Shown here piece after piece: positions 44,840-53,565 of a stretch of DNA of 64,000 nucleotides; the first letter of the stretch is position 1; every line of letters begins with the position of its first letter. The stretch is from Aeromonas jandaei. Its GTDB lineage: Bacteria; Pseudomonadota; Gammaproteobacteria; Enterobacterales; Aeromonadaceae. The position numbers and the translations under genes are program-made. The notes beneath the pieces are model-generated. The model saw only the letters and a program-made list of their open reading frames with translations. It did not search any database and had not been told where the DNA came from. The DNA is taken from assembly GCF_037890695.1 (NCBI RefSeq), contig NZ_CP149571.1, positions 258,501 to 322,500 of the forward strand. The letters are read 5' to 3'.

Positions 44840-46474
44840 CTATTGCAGCAACAGGAAGCGACCAGTGAGAGGTGGCAACTCCACCGTTACGCTGCTGCCG
44901 CCAATGGCCAGGCTCTCGCCGCTCTGCAGATCCACCAGCGCACTGCCGCTGCGCAATTTGCCGACCGGCAGTGCATAGCTCTGGGGCGTGTTCGAGACGT
45001 TGAGCAGGTAGACGATCTGCTCTGCTGCCGTCTCCTTGATGTCGCCATAGAGGCTCCCCTCGGCCACCAGCTTGACCCGCTCCCCCTGATAGAGGGCGGG
45101 GTGGGCGGCGCGCAGGGCCAGCAGCTGACTGAGCCACAGCTTGAGCTCTGCCTGCTCGCTGCCCGGTACAAAGCCGGTGACACCGGGCACCTTGCCGTCG
45201 CTGCGGGCCACATGATCGTCGCACAGTCCCAACGCCGCGCAGTCACCACCCACCTTGGCGGCAAAGCCCGGCACCTCGTCGCCAAACTCCTCGCCGTAGT
45301 AGAGAGTGATGGGGCCGGAGCGGGCAGCGAGGAAGCTGAAGGCGGCCTTGTGGCGCTGCCAGTACTCCGCCGGATTGAAGTGGCCTCGCTCCAGCAGATC
45401 GCCGAAACGCACCAGATCGTGGTTGCCCAGCATCAGGTTCGGCATGGCGTGTTTCGGGTAGTTCTCCACCTTGTTCCAGCTGGCGTCTAGCACGCTGGCC
45501 CCCTGCCCGCCCTTGCCGGACTCCTCCACCGCCAGCGCCTGTACGATGCCGTAGCGCAGCGGGAAATCGAACGCCGACGAGAGCGCCGGATTGTCGCTGC
45601 TGCCGTAAGCCTGGGCGCGGATCTCGTCGGCCCCCTTCCACACCTCGCCCACCATATAGCCGAGGGTGCCCCACTGCTGACCGGCCGCCTTGCGCGCCGC
45701 GCTGGCCTGCGCCACCTCGCGGCGAATGGCGCGCCACTCATCGAGGCTCAGCTGATAGGCCTGATCGAGGCGCCAGCCGTCGATGCCGTACTGCTCGACC
45801 CAGTAGCGGGCCACCTCCTTGAAGTAGGCGAGACTCTGGGGCTGGCTGTAATCCACCAGCTGACCCGGATAACCGGCACCGCCGCTCTTGAGGGCGGGCA
45901 GCAAGCCGGCCGGTGAAGGCTTGCTCACCCCCACCTTGTTGACGTGGCCAAACACCCCATCGAGGAAGACGTAGAGGCCGCGCTGGTGCGCCCCGTCCAC
46001 CAGCTTTTTCAGCTGGGCATTGCTGCCGAAGTTGGGATCGACGTTGAAGAAGTCGCAGGCGAAGTAGCCGGTGGCATCGAGCTTGTCATCACCCCCTTGC
46101 CCTGCGCAGGAGTCGAACACGGGGGTGAGCCAGATGGCATTGACGTTGAGGCTCTTGATGTGGTCGAGGCTGTCGATGATCCCCTGCAGATCACCGTTGT
46201 GGCGGGAGGGGCCGTAGCCGACGCCGTAGTTGGCACTGCCGTCACCATCGACGAAAGACTCCACCATCACCTGATAGATGCGCAGATTGCAGGCGGGTTG
46301 CTCATCGCCGTAGCAGGCCCGACTGGCCGTGGCGACCGGAGGGTGAGTAACCGGCGGATTGACGACGGGAGGCGTACTCCCCCCGCCAGAACTTCCACTG
46401 CCGCCGCAGGCGGCGAGTAACAGGGCGGCCCCGATGAGGCCGCCATAACGCAACGTTCCCTGTTTCATTGTCAT
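44840..46474 (-). CDS. Alpha-amylase family (GH13) lipoprotein
   Basis: The 544-residue protein starts MTMKQGTLRYGG and has a lipoprotein signal with lipobox LLAAC, then a Gly/Ser and Pro/Thr/Val linker, so it is probably anchored in the outer membrane. The GH13 barrel is clear: VNAIWLTPVF, the Asp nucleophile in GIDGWRLDQAY, the acid Glu in YMVGEVWKG and the third Asp in LMLGNHDLVRFG. It hydrolyses alpha-1,4-glucans. An N-terminal extension of 63 codons in the same frame is rejected because the lipoprotein signal must be terminal. It lies 104 bases after the copper receptor gene. Confidence 0.92.
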   Translation of the reverse strand: MTMKQGTLRYGGLIGAALLLAACGGSGSSGGGSTPPVVNPPVTHPPVATASRACYGDEQPACNLRIYQVMVESFVDGDGSANYGVGYGPSRHNGDLQGIIDSLDHIKSLNVNAIWLTPVFDSCAGQGGDDKLDATGYFACDFFNVDPNFGSNAQLKKLVDGAHQRGLYVFLDGVFGHVNKVGVSKPSPAGLLPALKSGGAGYPGQLVDYSQPQSLAYFKEVARYWVEQYGIDGWRLDQAYQLSLDEWRAIRREVAQASAARKAAGQQWGTLGYMVGEVWKGADEIRAQAYGSSDNPALSSAFDFPLRYGIVQALAVEESGKGGQGASVLDASWNKVENYPKHAMPNLMLGNHDLVRFGDLLERGHFNPAEYWQRHKAAFSFLAARSGPITLYYGEEFGDEVPGFAAKVGGDCAALGLCDDHVARSDGKVPGVTGFVPGSEQAELKLWLSQLLALRAAHPALYQGERVKLVAEGSLYGDIKETAAEQIVYLLNVSNTPQSYALPVGKLRSGSALVDLQSGESLAIGGSSVTVELPPLTGRFLLLQ

Positions 46475-46577
46475 GTTCCCGCTGTGAGTACAAGTGTCTG
46501 AATGCACCTGCTTTTCGCCATGATAGCGAGCGCTCGCAGAGGGGTCTGTGACTGAAAACGTTACCCGCTCGTCTTGC

Positions 46578-48545
46578 TCAGAGCACGCCGTCGGAGGCAA
46601 AGCGGTAGTTAACCGAGATCCAGTAGGCACGCCCCGGCTCGGGAATGCGGCCGCTCTGCTCATAGCCCAACCCGGCCTGACTGCTGTGCACCGACTTGGA
46701 GAGGTGCTCGTAGTAGAAGGTGTCGAACAGGTTGTCTACCCCGGCCGAGAGCTGCCACCCCTTGGCAAACTGCCAGGCGCCGCTCAGGTTCATGGTGAAG
46801 AAGCCCGGAGTCTCCCCCTGATCCTGACCCGCAACGGTACCGGACCAGAGATCTACCCGATCCTGCGCCGCCACGGCGCGCCCCAGCAGGGTGAAGCTCA
46901 GCGCTTCGTCCGGCTGCCAGCCCAGCGCCAGCTTGCCATCGAGGGGCGGCATCTGGGCCAGCGGTTTGTTGTCGCTCTGGTTTTCGCCGTAGACCACCGC
47001 CAGACCACCATCGAGACGCCACTGCTCGGCAAACTGCCAGCGCCCCTCCAGCTCGCCGCCCCGGGTCTGGGCATCGATATTGCGCACCTGGTTCGACTTG
47101 CTGTTGTAGAGCAGGTAATCCTTGATGTTGGCGCTAAAGAGGGAGAGGGTCAGATCCAGCTCGCGGCTGCGCAGAGCCAGCCCTGCGTCCCACTGGCGGC
47201 TGCGCTCCGGGTTGAGGGTGAACGGAGTGCTGTCCTTGTTGCGCTCCCAGTAGTCCGGCGCCCGCTCTGCCTGTCCCCACGCCAGATAGCTGAACCAGCG
47301 GGGCGACCACTGGTACTCATAGCGACCAAAACCGCTGTCGAGGTGCTCGGTCTCGCTGTAGAGGGTCTGATCACCCGCACCATAACGGGTTGTCTCGACC
47401 CGATCCTGACGATACCCCCCCTTGTAGCTGTGGGCCCCCTGCTGGCGCCCCAGCTCGGCAAAACCGCCCTGCTGCTCGAAACGCAGGGTGCGCTGACGTG
47501 GCTTGTCTGCATAATCCAGATCCTTGCGAAATCTGTGTTGATCCCGGTTGCTGTCGAACCCGGCGGTCAGCAGCCAGTCGGCAGGCAGGGCGATGTCGTT
47601 GGCCCAGCGCCCGCCGGTGTTGCGGCGATCCGGGTTGGAGAGCATCTTCATGCCGCTGTTTTGCCGCAGGCTGAAGTTGTCCATGATGTGGTCGATGTAG
47701 TTGTCCCACAGGGTCAGCTCGCTGCGCTGCCAGTGAGTGGTGATCTCCTCCTGCTTGAGCTTCAGCCCGAAGGATTCGCGATCAAACATGGGGCCATCCA
47801 TGGTGCGGTCCGCATAGGCGGCGCGGGCATTGCTGCGCTCGGCGGTGAGTTCCAACCAGGTGTGCTCCCCCGGCGTCCAGCCCAGCTGGGCGGTGCCGTT
47901 CTCGCGGCGATAGAAGGATCGCACCTTGTTGCCATGGCCATCGCGGTAATCATCGCTGTCGGAGTGGGTGAACTGACCGCGCAGATAACCATCGGTCGAG
48001 CCTGCCGTCATGTCGACCATCTGGTCATCGCGGCCGAAGCTGCCAAAGAGGGCTGAGGCGTCGCTCTTGAAGCCCGGCGCCATAAACTCGGGTTTGTCCC
48101 GCTCAAACAGCACAGTTCCCGCCAGGGTGGCCCCCTGCTCGAGGGATTGCGGCCCTTTCAGCACCCGGATCCGGTCAAAGGATTGGGGGAACACATAGGC
48201 GGTGGGCGGGTCCATGCGGCCGCCACAACCACCGGCCAGCATGCCGCCATCCATCTGCACGTTGAGGCGGGACATCCCCATCCCCCGCAGCACGGGATCA
48301 CCGCCCAGCCCCCCCTTGCGCACCATGCTCATGCCGGTGACGTTTTTGAGATAACCGGCACCATCAGCCGCCGGCATGGGAGAGCCGGGTTTCTTGGGAT
48401 CGAGCGTCACCTCCAGGGTGCTGGCGGGGCGACTCGCCACGACCACCATGGTTTCCGGTTGCTGAATCTGCTCCTGCCCGGCAGCGCCGTGACAGGCCAA
48501 CCCTCCCACCAGCAGGGCAAGAGGAGTGCGCATATGACAAGCCAT
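46578..48545 (-). CDS. TonB-dependent copper receptor (OprC/NosA-like)
   Basis: A 655-residue outer-membrane receptor: signal peptide to about residue 23, plug domain with MVRKGGLGGDPVLRGMGMSRL and GGCGGRMDPPTAYVFPQSFDRIRVLKGPQSL-type sequence, then a 22-strand barrel ending in YRFASDGVL. The pair Cys107 and Met111 (CGGRM) has the same spacing as the copper-binding Cys/Met of Pseudomonas OprC, and Met-rich loops (HIMDNFSLRQNSGMKM) fit as well. It imports copper with TonB energy. The start ATG has AAGGA upstream. Confidence 0.9.
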   Translation of the reverse strand: MACHMRTPLALLVGGLACHGAAGQEQIQQPETMVVVASRPASTLEVTLDPKKPGSPMPAADGAGYLKNVTGMSMVRKGGLGGDPVLRGMGMSRLNVQMDGGMLAGGCGGRMDPPTAYVFPQSFDRIRVLKGPQSLEQGATLAGTVLFERDKPEFMAPGFKSDASALFGSFGRDDQMVDMTAGSTDGYLRGQFTHSDSDDYRDGHGNKVRSFYRRENGTAQLGWTPGEHTWLELTAERSNARAAYADRTMDGPMFDRESFGLKLKQEEITTHWQRSELTLWDNYIDHIMDNFSLRQNSGMKMLSNPDRRNTGGRWANDIALPADWLLTAGFDSNRDQHRFRKDLDYADKPRQRTLRFEQQGGFAELGRQQGAHSYKGGYRQDRVETTRYGAGDQTLYSETEHLDSGFGRYEYQWSPRWFSYLAWGQAERAPDYWERNKDSTPFTLNPERSRQWDAGLALRSRELDLTLSLFSANIKDYLLYNSKSNQVRNIDAQTRGGELEGRWQFAEQWRLDGGLAVVYGENQSDNKPLAQMPPLDGKLALGWQPDEALSFTLLGRAVAAQDRVDLWSGTVAGQDQGETPGFFTMNLSGAWQFAKGWQLSAGVDNLFDTFYYEHLSKSVHSSQAGLGYEQSGRIPEPGRAYWISVNYRFASDGVL

Positions 48546-48632
48546 ACATTTTCCTTATGTATTTGTTTGTTATGTTTTTTTCATCTTGCCAGCCAAACCT
48601 TTCAGCAAGGGAAAGGTTTGACCTCTGGTCGC

Positions 48633-48666
48633 AAAAAAGGCCTGCTGCATGAGTGCGGCAAGCCTT
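48633..48666 (-). terminator. Terminator on the minus strand after the DUF2442 gene
   Basis: AAGGCTTGC pairs with GCAGGCCTT (nine pairs, one G-U), followed on the minus strand by TTTTTTGC. It separates the DUF2442 gene from the copper receptor downstream. Confidence 0.65.
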
Positions 48667-48790
48667 GATCAGACGAAACAAAGCCAGGTTGGCAAAATGT
48701 TGCGCTGTTTTTACCCAATTTGATTCAGGAAGGCAAACGCCCAAACATTCCAGCAACAGGAATCTGGCGTTGGCTCACAAAAAGCAGGGA

Positions 48791-49048
48791 TTAGCGGAAG
48801 GCTTCCCGCTCGTCCATCGGCATGATGAGGTGATAGACCTCATGGGCGGATAGCGTGCAGCCGACAGGCCACTCCAGCTGGTGGTGGCGGTTGATGAAGA
48901 CCCGGGCGCAATGACGCTCCGTCTCCAGCGCAGCAAACAGCGGCTGACCTCGCCACGGGGTCAGATCCAGCACGCCTGTTGTGCCATCCGACAACACCAG
49001 AAACAGGCGCCATCCCTGCAAATAGTCGACATCGATAAAGACCGGCAT
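48791..49048 (-). CDS. DUF2442-domain small protein
   Basis: An 85-residue protein starting MPVFIDVDYLQGWRLFLVLSDG, with GGAG and AAGG upstream of the ATG. The segment LVLSDGTTGVLDLTPWRGQPLF...FINRHHQLEWPVGCTLSAHEVYH is the DUF2442 pattern. Some members act as toxin-antitoxin partners, but no partner gene is present here, so the role is open. Confidence 0.8.
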   Translation of the reverse strand: MPVFIDVDYLQGWRLFLVLSDGTTGVLDLTPWRGQPLFAALETERHCARVFINRHHQLEWPVGCTLSAHEVYHLIMPMDEREAFR

Positions 49049-49307
49049 CCTTCGGCTCCACCCAGATAATTCGCGGCAATTATAAATAGCTGTCATGACC
49101 CCATTAGCGTGCCGGCTCACACTTCCGGCAGCAGGTTATGCTGTGTGCAATGGCGGTCTGATGTCACACTTTTGCATAAGCAGCACGCAATTTATCTCTT
49201 TTACCGCGATCCGCGCGCAACCTTCTCCCCATCTCCTTGTCATATCTCCCGACAAAACAAAAAAAGCATCTGTGGACAGATGCTTACAGGCTCAATCAGG
49301 AACAACC

Positions 49308-51302
49308 ATGACAACTCTGAAACAGCGGCTAGGCCCGTTCTGGCCTTTTGCCGTCTTCTGTGCGCTTGCCCTTGGCTCTCTGACTCTCAGCCGTATTGCG
49401 CTGGGGATTTGGCAACTGGAACGGGTCGATGCCGTCGCCGGCTGGCAGGAGATGCTGCTGCAAGGGATCCGGGTCGATTTCGCCACAATCTGCTGGCTCT
49501 GGGGTGTCCCGGCCATGTTTACCCTGCTGCTGGCCGGGCCTCACGCCATCGGTCGGGGCTGGATGCAGCTGATGCGCGTCTGGCTGACCGTCGGGCTCTG
49601 GCTGATGCTCTTCCTCGAGATCTCCACCCCCTCGTTTGTCACCGAATATGGCGTGCGCCCCAATCGCCTCTATGTGGAGTACCTCATCTATCCGAAAGAG
49701 GTGCTCTCCATGCTGTGGGCGGGCCGCAAAGCCGAGCTGTTGCTGGCGGTGGTTTTCAGTGGCGCCGTGCTGACCGGAGGCTGGTGGCTGAGTGGCCGTC
49801 TGCTGCGCGATCTCACCTTCCCGCGCTGGTACTGGCGGCCCGCCTTCGCCCTGCTCATTCTGGCCATAGGTTTTCTCGGTGCCCGCTCCAGCCTGGGCCA
49901 TCGCGCCCTGAACCCGGCCATGGTCGCCTTTGCCGATGACCCGCTGGTCAATGCTCTGACCGTCAACTCCGCCTACTCCCTCTTCTTTGCCATCAAGCAA
50001 ATGGGAGACGAAGAGGATGCCAGCCAGTTTTACGGCAAGATGACTGACAAGCAGATCATCGAGATTGTGCGTCAAGAGAGTGGCCGGGCCGCCCATGAGT
50101 TCAGCTCCGACACCTTGCCAAGCCAGACCTTCAACGAAGCCAGCTACGGCGGCAAACCGAAGAATCTGGTGATCCTGCTGCAGGAGAGCCTGGGCGCCCA
50201 GTTCGTCGGCTCCCTCGGCGGCCTGCCACTCACCCCCAACATCGATGCTCTGTCGAAAGAGGGTTGGGCGTTCGAGCAGCTATACGCCACCGGCACCCGC
50301 TCGGTGCGTGGTATCGAGGCGGTACTGACCGGCTTCACGCCGACCCCGGCACAGGCCGTGGTCAAACTCGGCAAGAGCCAGACCAACTTCTTCACCATCG
50401 CGGATTTGCTTAAGCAGCGAGGTTACGACACCAGCTTTATCTACGGCGGCGAGAGCCACTTCGACAACATGCGCAGCTTCTTCCTCGGCAATGGCTTCAC
50501 CACCATCGTCGAGCAGAAGGATTTTGACAATCCGGTGTTCAAGGGTTCATGGGGCGCCTCCGACGAGGACCTGATGGCCAAGGCTGACGAAACCTTCAGA
50601 GGGCTGCACAAACAGGGCAAACCCTTCTTCAGTCTGGTATTCAGCTCCAGCAACCACGATCCGTTCGAATTTCCCGACAATCGCATCGCCCTCTATGAGC
50701 AGCCCAAGCAGACTCGCAACAACGCGGCCAAGTATGCGGATTACGCCATCGGCGAGTTCTTCAAAAAGGCGAGAAATTCAGAGTACTGGAAAGACACGCT
50801 GTTTCTGGTCATCGCCGACCACGACAGCCGGGTCAGTGGCGCCAGTCTGGTGCCCATTCCCCGCTTCCATATCCCGGGGGTTATCGTGGGCGAGGGCATA
50901 GCGCCGAAGAAAGATCCGCGCATCGTCAGCCAGATCGACATGGCACCGACCCTGCTCTCCCTGATGGGGATCAGTGCCGACTATCCGATGCTCGGCAAGG
51001 ATCTCACCCGCATGCCAGCCGACTGGCTGGGGCGCGCCATCATGCAGTACGACAAGAACTTTGCCCTGATGCGCGGTCAGGATGTGGTGATCCTGCAACC
51101 GGAGCGTCCGGCTGAGGGGTATCGTTATGACGACGCCACCGAAACACTGACGCCGGTGGCACAACCAGCCGCCATGAAAGAGGCGACGCTGGGGCTGGCG
51201 CTCTGGGGCAGCCTGGCTTATCAGAAGGGGCTCTACCGGACGGCTAAAGATGAGCGAACCGCCGCTGCCGAACAGGCGCCATCAACCAGCGCAACCCGAT
51301 AG
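49308..51302 (+). CDS. LTA synthase-family sulfatase (membrane phosphoglycerol transferase-like)
   Basis: The 664-residue protein starts MTTLKQRLGPFWPFAVF with AGGAA upstream. Five N-terminal helices (to about residue 190) carry an extracytoplasmic sulfatase-fold domain. NLVILLQESLGAQFVGSLGG, the catalytic Thr in YATGTRSVRGIEAV, FFSLVFSSSNHDPFEF and FLVIADHDSR (metal ligands) match the LtaS/MdoB group. Gram-negative relatives modify membrane glycans or lipids with phosphoglycerol or phosphoethanolamine. A longer in-frame reading to 49095 lacks an RBS. Confidence 0.9.
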   Translation: MTTLKQRLGPFWPFAVFCALALGSLTLSRIALGIWQLERVDAVAGWQEMLLQGIRVDFATICWLWGVPAMFTLLLAGPHAIGRGWMQLMRVWLTVGLWLMLFLEISTPSFVTEYGVRPNRLYVEYLIYPKEVLSMLWAGRKAELLLAVVFSGAVLTGGWWLSGRLLRDLTFPRWYWRPAFALLILAIGFLGARSSLGHRALNPAMVAFADDPLVNALTVNSAYSLFFAIKQMGDEEDASQFYGKMTDKQIIEIVRQESGRAAHEFSSDTLPSQTFNEASYGGKPKNLVILLQESLGAQFVGSLGGLPLTPNIDALSKEGWAFEQLYATGTRSVRGIEAVLTGFTPTPAQAVVKLGKSQTNFFTIADLLKQRGYDTSFIYGGESHFDNMRSFFLGNGFTTIVEQKDFDNPVFKGSWGASDEDLMAKADETFRGLHKQGKPFFSLVFSSSNHDPFEFPDNRIALYEQPKQTRNNAAKYADYAIGEFFKKARNSEYWKDTLFLVIADHDSRVSGASLVPIPRFHIPGVIVGEGIAPKKDPRIVSQIDMAPTLLSLMGISADYPMLGKDLTRMPADWLGRAIMQYDKNFALMRGQDVVILQPERPAEGYRYDDATETLTPVAQPAAMKEATLGLALWGSLAYQKGLYRTAKDERTAAAEQAPSTSATR

Positions 51303-51330
51303 AAAAAAACCGCCGAAAGGCGGTTTTTTC
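51303..51330. terminator. Bidirectional terminator between ltaS-like gene and lrp-type gene
   Basis: Stem AAAAAACCGCC / GGCGGTTTTTT with a GAAA tetraloop, immediately after the stop codon, between convergent genes. Confidence 0.92.
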
Positions 51331-51339
51331 ACACTGGCA

Positions 51340-51810
51340 TTATGGCTGGGGGAAACAGGGCAGCGAGCGGCTGAACCTGTGCTCGAACACCAGCGAGGTC
51401 TCGAGATGCACCACCTCTTCGCGGGAGGTGAAGTGATCGAAGACAAAGTTGCGCAGGTGTTCGGTATCGGCCACGCAGAGGTGCACCAGGAAATCATCCT
51501 TGCCGCCCATGTGGAACAGGCTGATCACCTCGGGCAGCACCAGAATGGCATCGCGAAAATCGTCGATGATCTGGCGGCTGTGACGGGCCAGTTGCAGGGA
51601 TACCATAGCCTGAATGTGACCACCGAGGGCCTGATAATCGACCTCGCAGTGCGCCCCTTTGAGCACCCCGTCCTGTTGCAGCTTGCGTACCCGTTCCAGA
51701 CAGGTGGAGGGAGCAACCCCCACCAGCGCGGCCAGATCCTTGTTGGTCATGCCTGCATCCCGAAACAGATGGGCCAGGATATCCAAATCCAGTTGATCCA
51801 GATTTCTCAT
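51340..51810 (-). CDS. Lrp/AsnC-family transcriptional regulator
   Basis: The 156-residue protein has an N-terminal winged HTH (LDQLDLDILAHLFRDAGMTNKDLAALVGVAPSTCLERVRKLQQDGVL) and a C-terminal RAM ligand-binding domain (VVALGGHIQ-like QALGGHIQAMVSLQLARH, SLFHMGGKDDFLVHLCVADTEHL). It is a feast/famine regulator, amino-acid-responsive by analogy. Start at 51810 follows GAGGAG by five bases. It is divergent from the phosphatase gene, 143 bases away. Confidence 0.9.
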   Translation of the reverse strand: MRNLDQLDLDILAHLFRDAGMTNKDLAALVGVAPSTCLERVRKLQQDGVLKGAHCEVDYQALGGHIQAMVSLQLARHSRQIIDDFRDAILVLPEVISLFHMGGKDDFLVHLCVADTEHLRNFVFDHFTSREEVVHLETSLVFEHRFSRSLPCFPQP

Positions 51811-51953
51811 CTTCACTCCTCTAACCGCTCAATTTTTTAGACTCTGCCCGTAAACCGGGCCAAACACAACGGCCATTGACATCCCCCCCGCCCTGCCTAT
51901 GCTTGGCGCCATTCGCCGGGCTCGGTAAACCGGCCACCATACGAGGATCCGCC

Positions 51954-52472
51954 ATGCACCCGTTTCATCCCTTCTGGAGCCTGGAGCTTCCCCGCGTCGA
52001 TGGTCAGCTGCTGCTGACCCCCTGTCCGGGCACCCAGCAGGTGCCGCTGACTCTCGCCCTTGACCAGCTGCGACTGGCCGGGGCCCACGCCGTCATCACC
52101 CTGATGACTGACGCCGAACTGGCCCGCTTCGACCTCGCCCACCTTGGTGTGCAGGTCGAACGGGAGGGAATGCGCTGGTTCCACCTTCCCATCGAAGATG
52201 ATCAGGCCCCCGACTCCTGTTTCGAGCAGAGCTGGCTGCAACTTCTGCCCCGGCTGACCGAGCTGCTGCGCGATGGCAAACATCTGGTCATCCACTGCAA
52301 GGGGGGAAGCGGTCGCACCGGACTGCTGGCCGCCCTTCTGCTGATCTCCCTTGGCCGGCCCCTTGACGAGGCGATGGCCACCGTCAAGGCCCACAGACCC
52401 AAGGCATTCACTCTGGATACCCACCGCCACTGGCTGCAGCAGCAGGCCGATCGACTGGAGCACAACGCCTGA
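51954..52472 (+). CDS. Dual-specificity/tyrosine phosphatase-like protein
   Basis: A 172-residue protein starting MHPFHPFWSLELPRVDGQLL. It contains the P-loop HCKGGSGRTG (the C-x5-R signature) near residue 115 and an upstream general-acid region PIEDDQAPD. It resembles the CDKN3-like protein phosphatases of proteobacteria; the target is unknown. It ends one base before the metA stop on the other strand. Confidence 0.87.
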   Translation: MHPFHPFWSLELPRVDGQLLLTPCPGTQQVPLTLALDQLRLAGAHAVITLMTDAELARFDLAHLGVQVEREGMRWFHLPIEDDQAPDSCFEQSWLQLLPRLTELLRDGKHLVIHCKGGSGRTGLLAALLLISLGRPLDEAMATVKAHRPKAFTLDTHRHWLQQQADRLEHNA

Positions 52473-52473
52473 A

Positions 52474-53421
52474 CTACTTGCCGCTCTGGTCGTAGGTAAA
52501 GACCTTGCCGATATCCTCCACCCTGTAGCTGGTGAGCTGATAGACGTAGTAGTTGAGCCAGTTGGAGAACAGCAGATGGCCGTGGCTGCGCCAGCTGGCG
52601 CGCGGGGTCTGGCTAGGGTCGTTGTTCGGGTAGTAGTTGACCGGGATGATGGGGTCGAGCCCCGCAGCCAGATCCCGGCGATATTCACCGTCAAGGGTCA
52701 ACGCATCGTACTCGGGATGGCCGGTCACGAAGACCTGACGACAATCCTTGGTGGCCGCCAGATAGACTCCCGCCTCTGCTGATTCAGCGAAAATCTGCAG
52801 ATCGGTGTGAGCGCGGATCAGGTCGCCGTCGAACGCCGCATAGCGGGAGTGAGGCGCGACAAACTCGTCATCAAAGCCGCGCAGCAGCGGCTCGTGCTCG
52901 TCGAGGCGGTGGTGGTGATAAACGCCGGAGAGCTTCTCACCCCGGGTCTGCTTCTCCATGCCATACAGGGCTTTCAGCGCCGCCTGCACTGCCCAGCAGA
53001 GGAACAGAGTGGAGGTCACATGCTGATGGGACCACTCGATGATCTCGACGATGCGCGGCCAGTAAACCACCTCCTCGAACTCCACCAGCCCGAGCGGCGC
53101 CCCGGTGATGATCATGCCGTCATAGTTGTTGCCACGCACCTGCTCGAAGTCGTGATAGAAGTTCTCAAGATGCGCCTGCGGCGTGTTCTTCGACTCCCGA
53201 TCGTCGATGCGCAGCAGATCCACATCCACCTGTAGCGGCGAGTTGGAGAGCATCCGCATCAGCTGGATCTCGGTCTCAATCTTCTTGGGCATCAAATTGA
53301 GGATCAACACCCGCAGCGGGCGGATGTTCTGGGTGACGGCCCGTGATTCCGTCATCACGAAGATGTTCTCCTGCCCCAGCACTTCGGCGGCGGGTAACTG
53401 GTCCGGGATCTTGATCGGCAT
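52474..53421 (-). CDS. metA: Homoserine O-succinyltransferase
   Basis: First committed step of methionine synthesis: transfers succinyl from succinyl-CoA to homoserine. The 315-residue protein has [20 protein letters not shown], the catalytic Cys142 ([12 protein letters not shown]), and the His/Glu pair in [10 protein letters not shown]. Length is close to E. coli MetA (309). A likely MetJ operator lies 26-50 bases upstream. Confidence 0.96.
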   Translation of the reverse strand: MPIKIPDQLPAAEVLGQENIFVMTESRAVTQNIRPLRVLILNLMPKKIETEIQLMRMLSNSPLQVDVDLLRIDDRESKNTPQAHLENFYHDFEQVRGNNYDGMIITGAPLGLVEFEEVVYWPRIVEIIEWSHQHVTSTLFLCWAVQAALKALYGMEKQTRGEKLSGVYHHHRLDEHEPLLRGFDDEFVAPHSRYAAFDGDLIRAHTDLQIFAESAEAGVYLAATKDCRQVFVTGHPEYDALTLDGEYRRDLAAGLDPIIPVNYYPNNDPSQTPRASWRSHGHLLFSNWLNYYVYQLTSYRVEDIGKVFTYDQSGK

Positions 53422-53447
53422 GCTTACTCCCTGTACTGCATCGGTAA

Positions 53448-53471
53448 ATATGTCTGGACATCCAGAAGCCT
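53448..53471. promoter_or_regulatory. metJ box: Candidate MetJ operator (three tandem met boxes)
   Basis: Three consecutive 8-base units ATATGTCT, GGACATCC and AGAAGCCT match AGACGTCT at 6, 5 and 6 positions. It lies just upstream of metA, next to a TATTAT-type -10, as expected for repression by MetJ with S-adenosylmethionine. Confidence 0.6.
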
Positions 53472-53565
53472 ATAATAAAGCGTTCACCCTGTCATCAGAT
53501 ACCTTTTGTATTCACCCTCGCCTTTGACTAGCATACGGCTCAGTATCTCCCCTGCATCCAAGATA

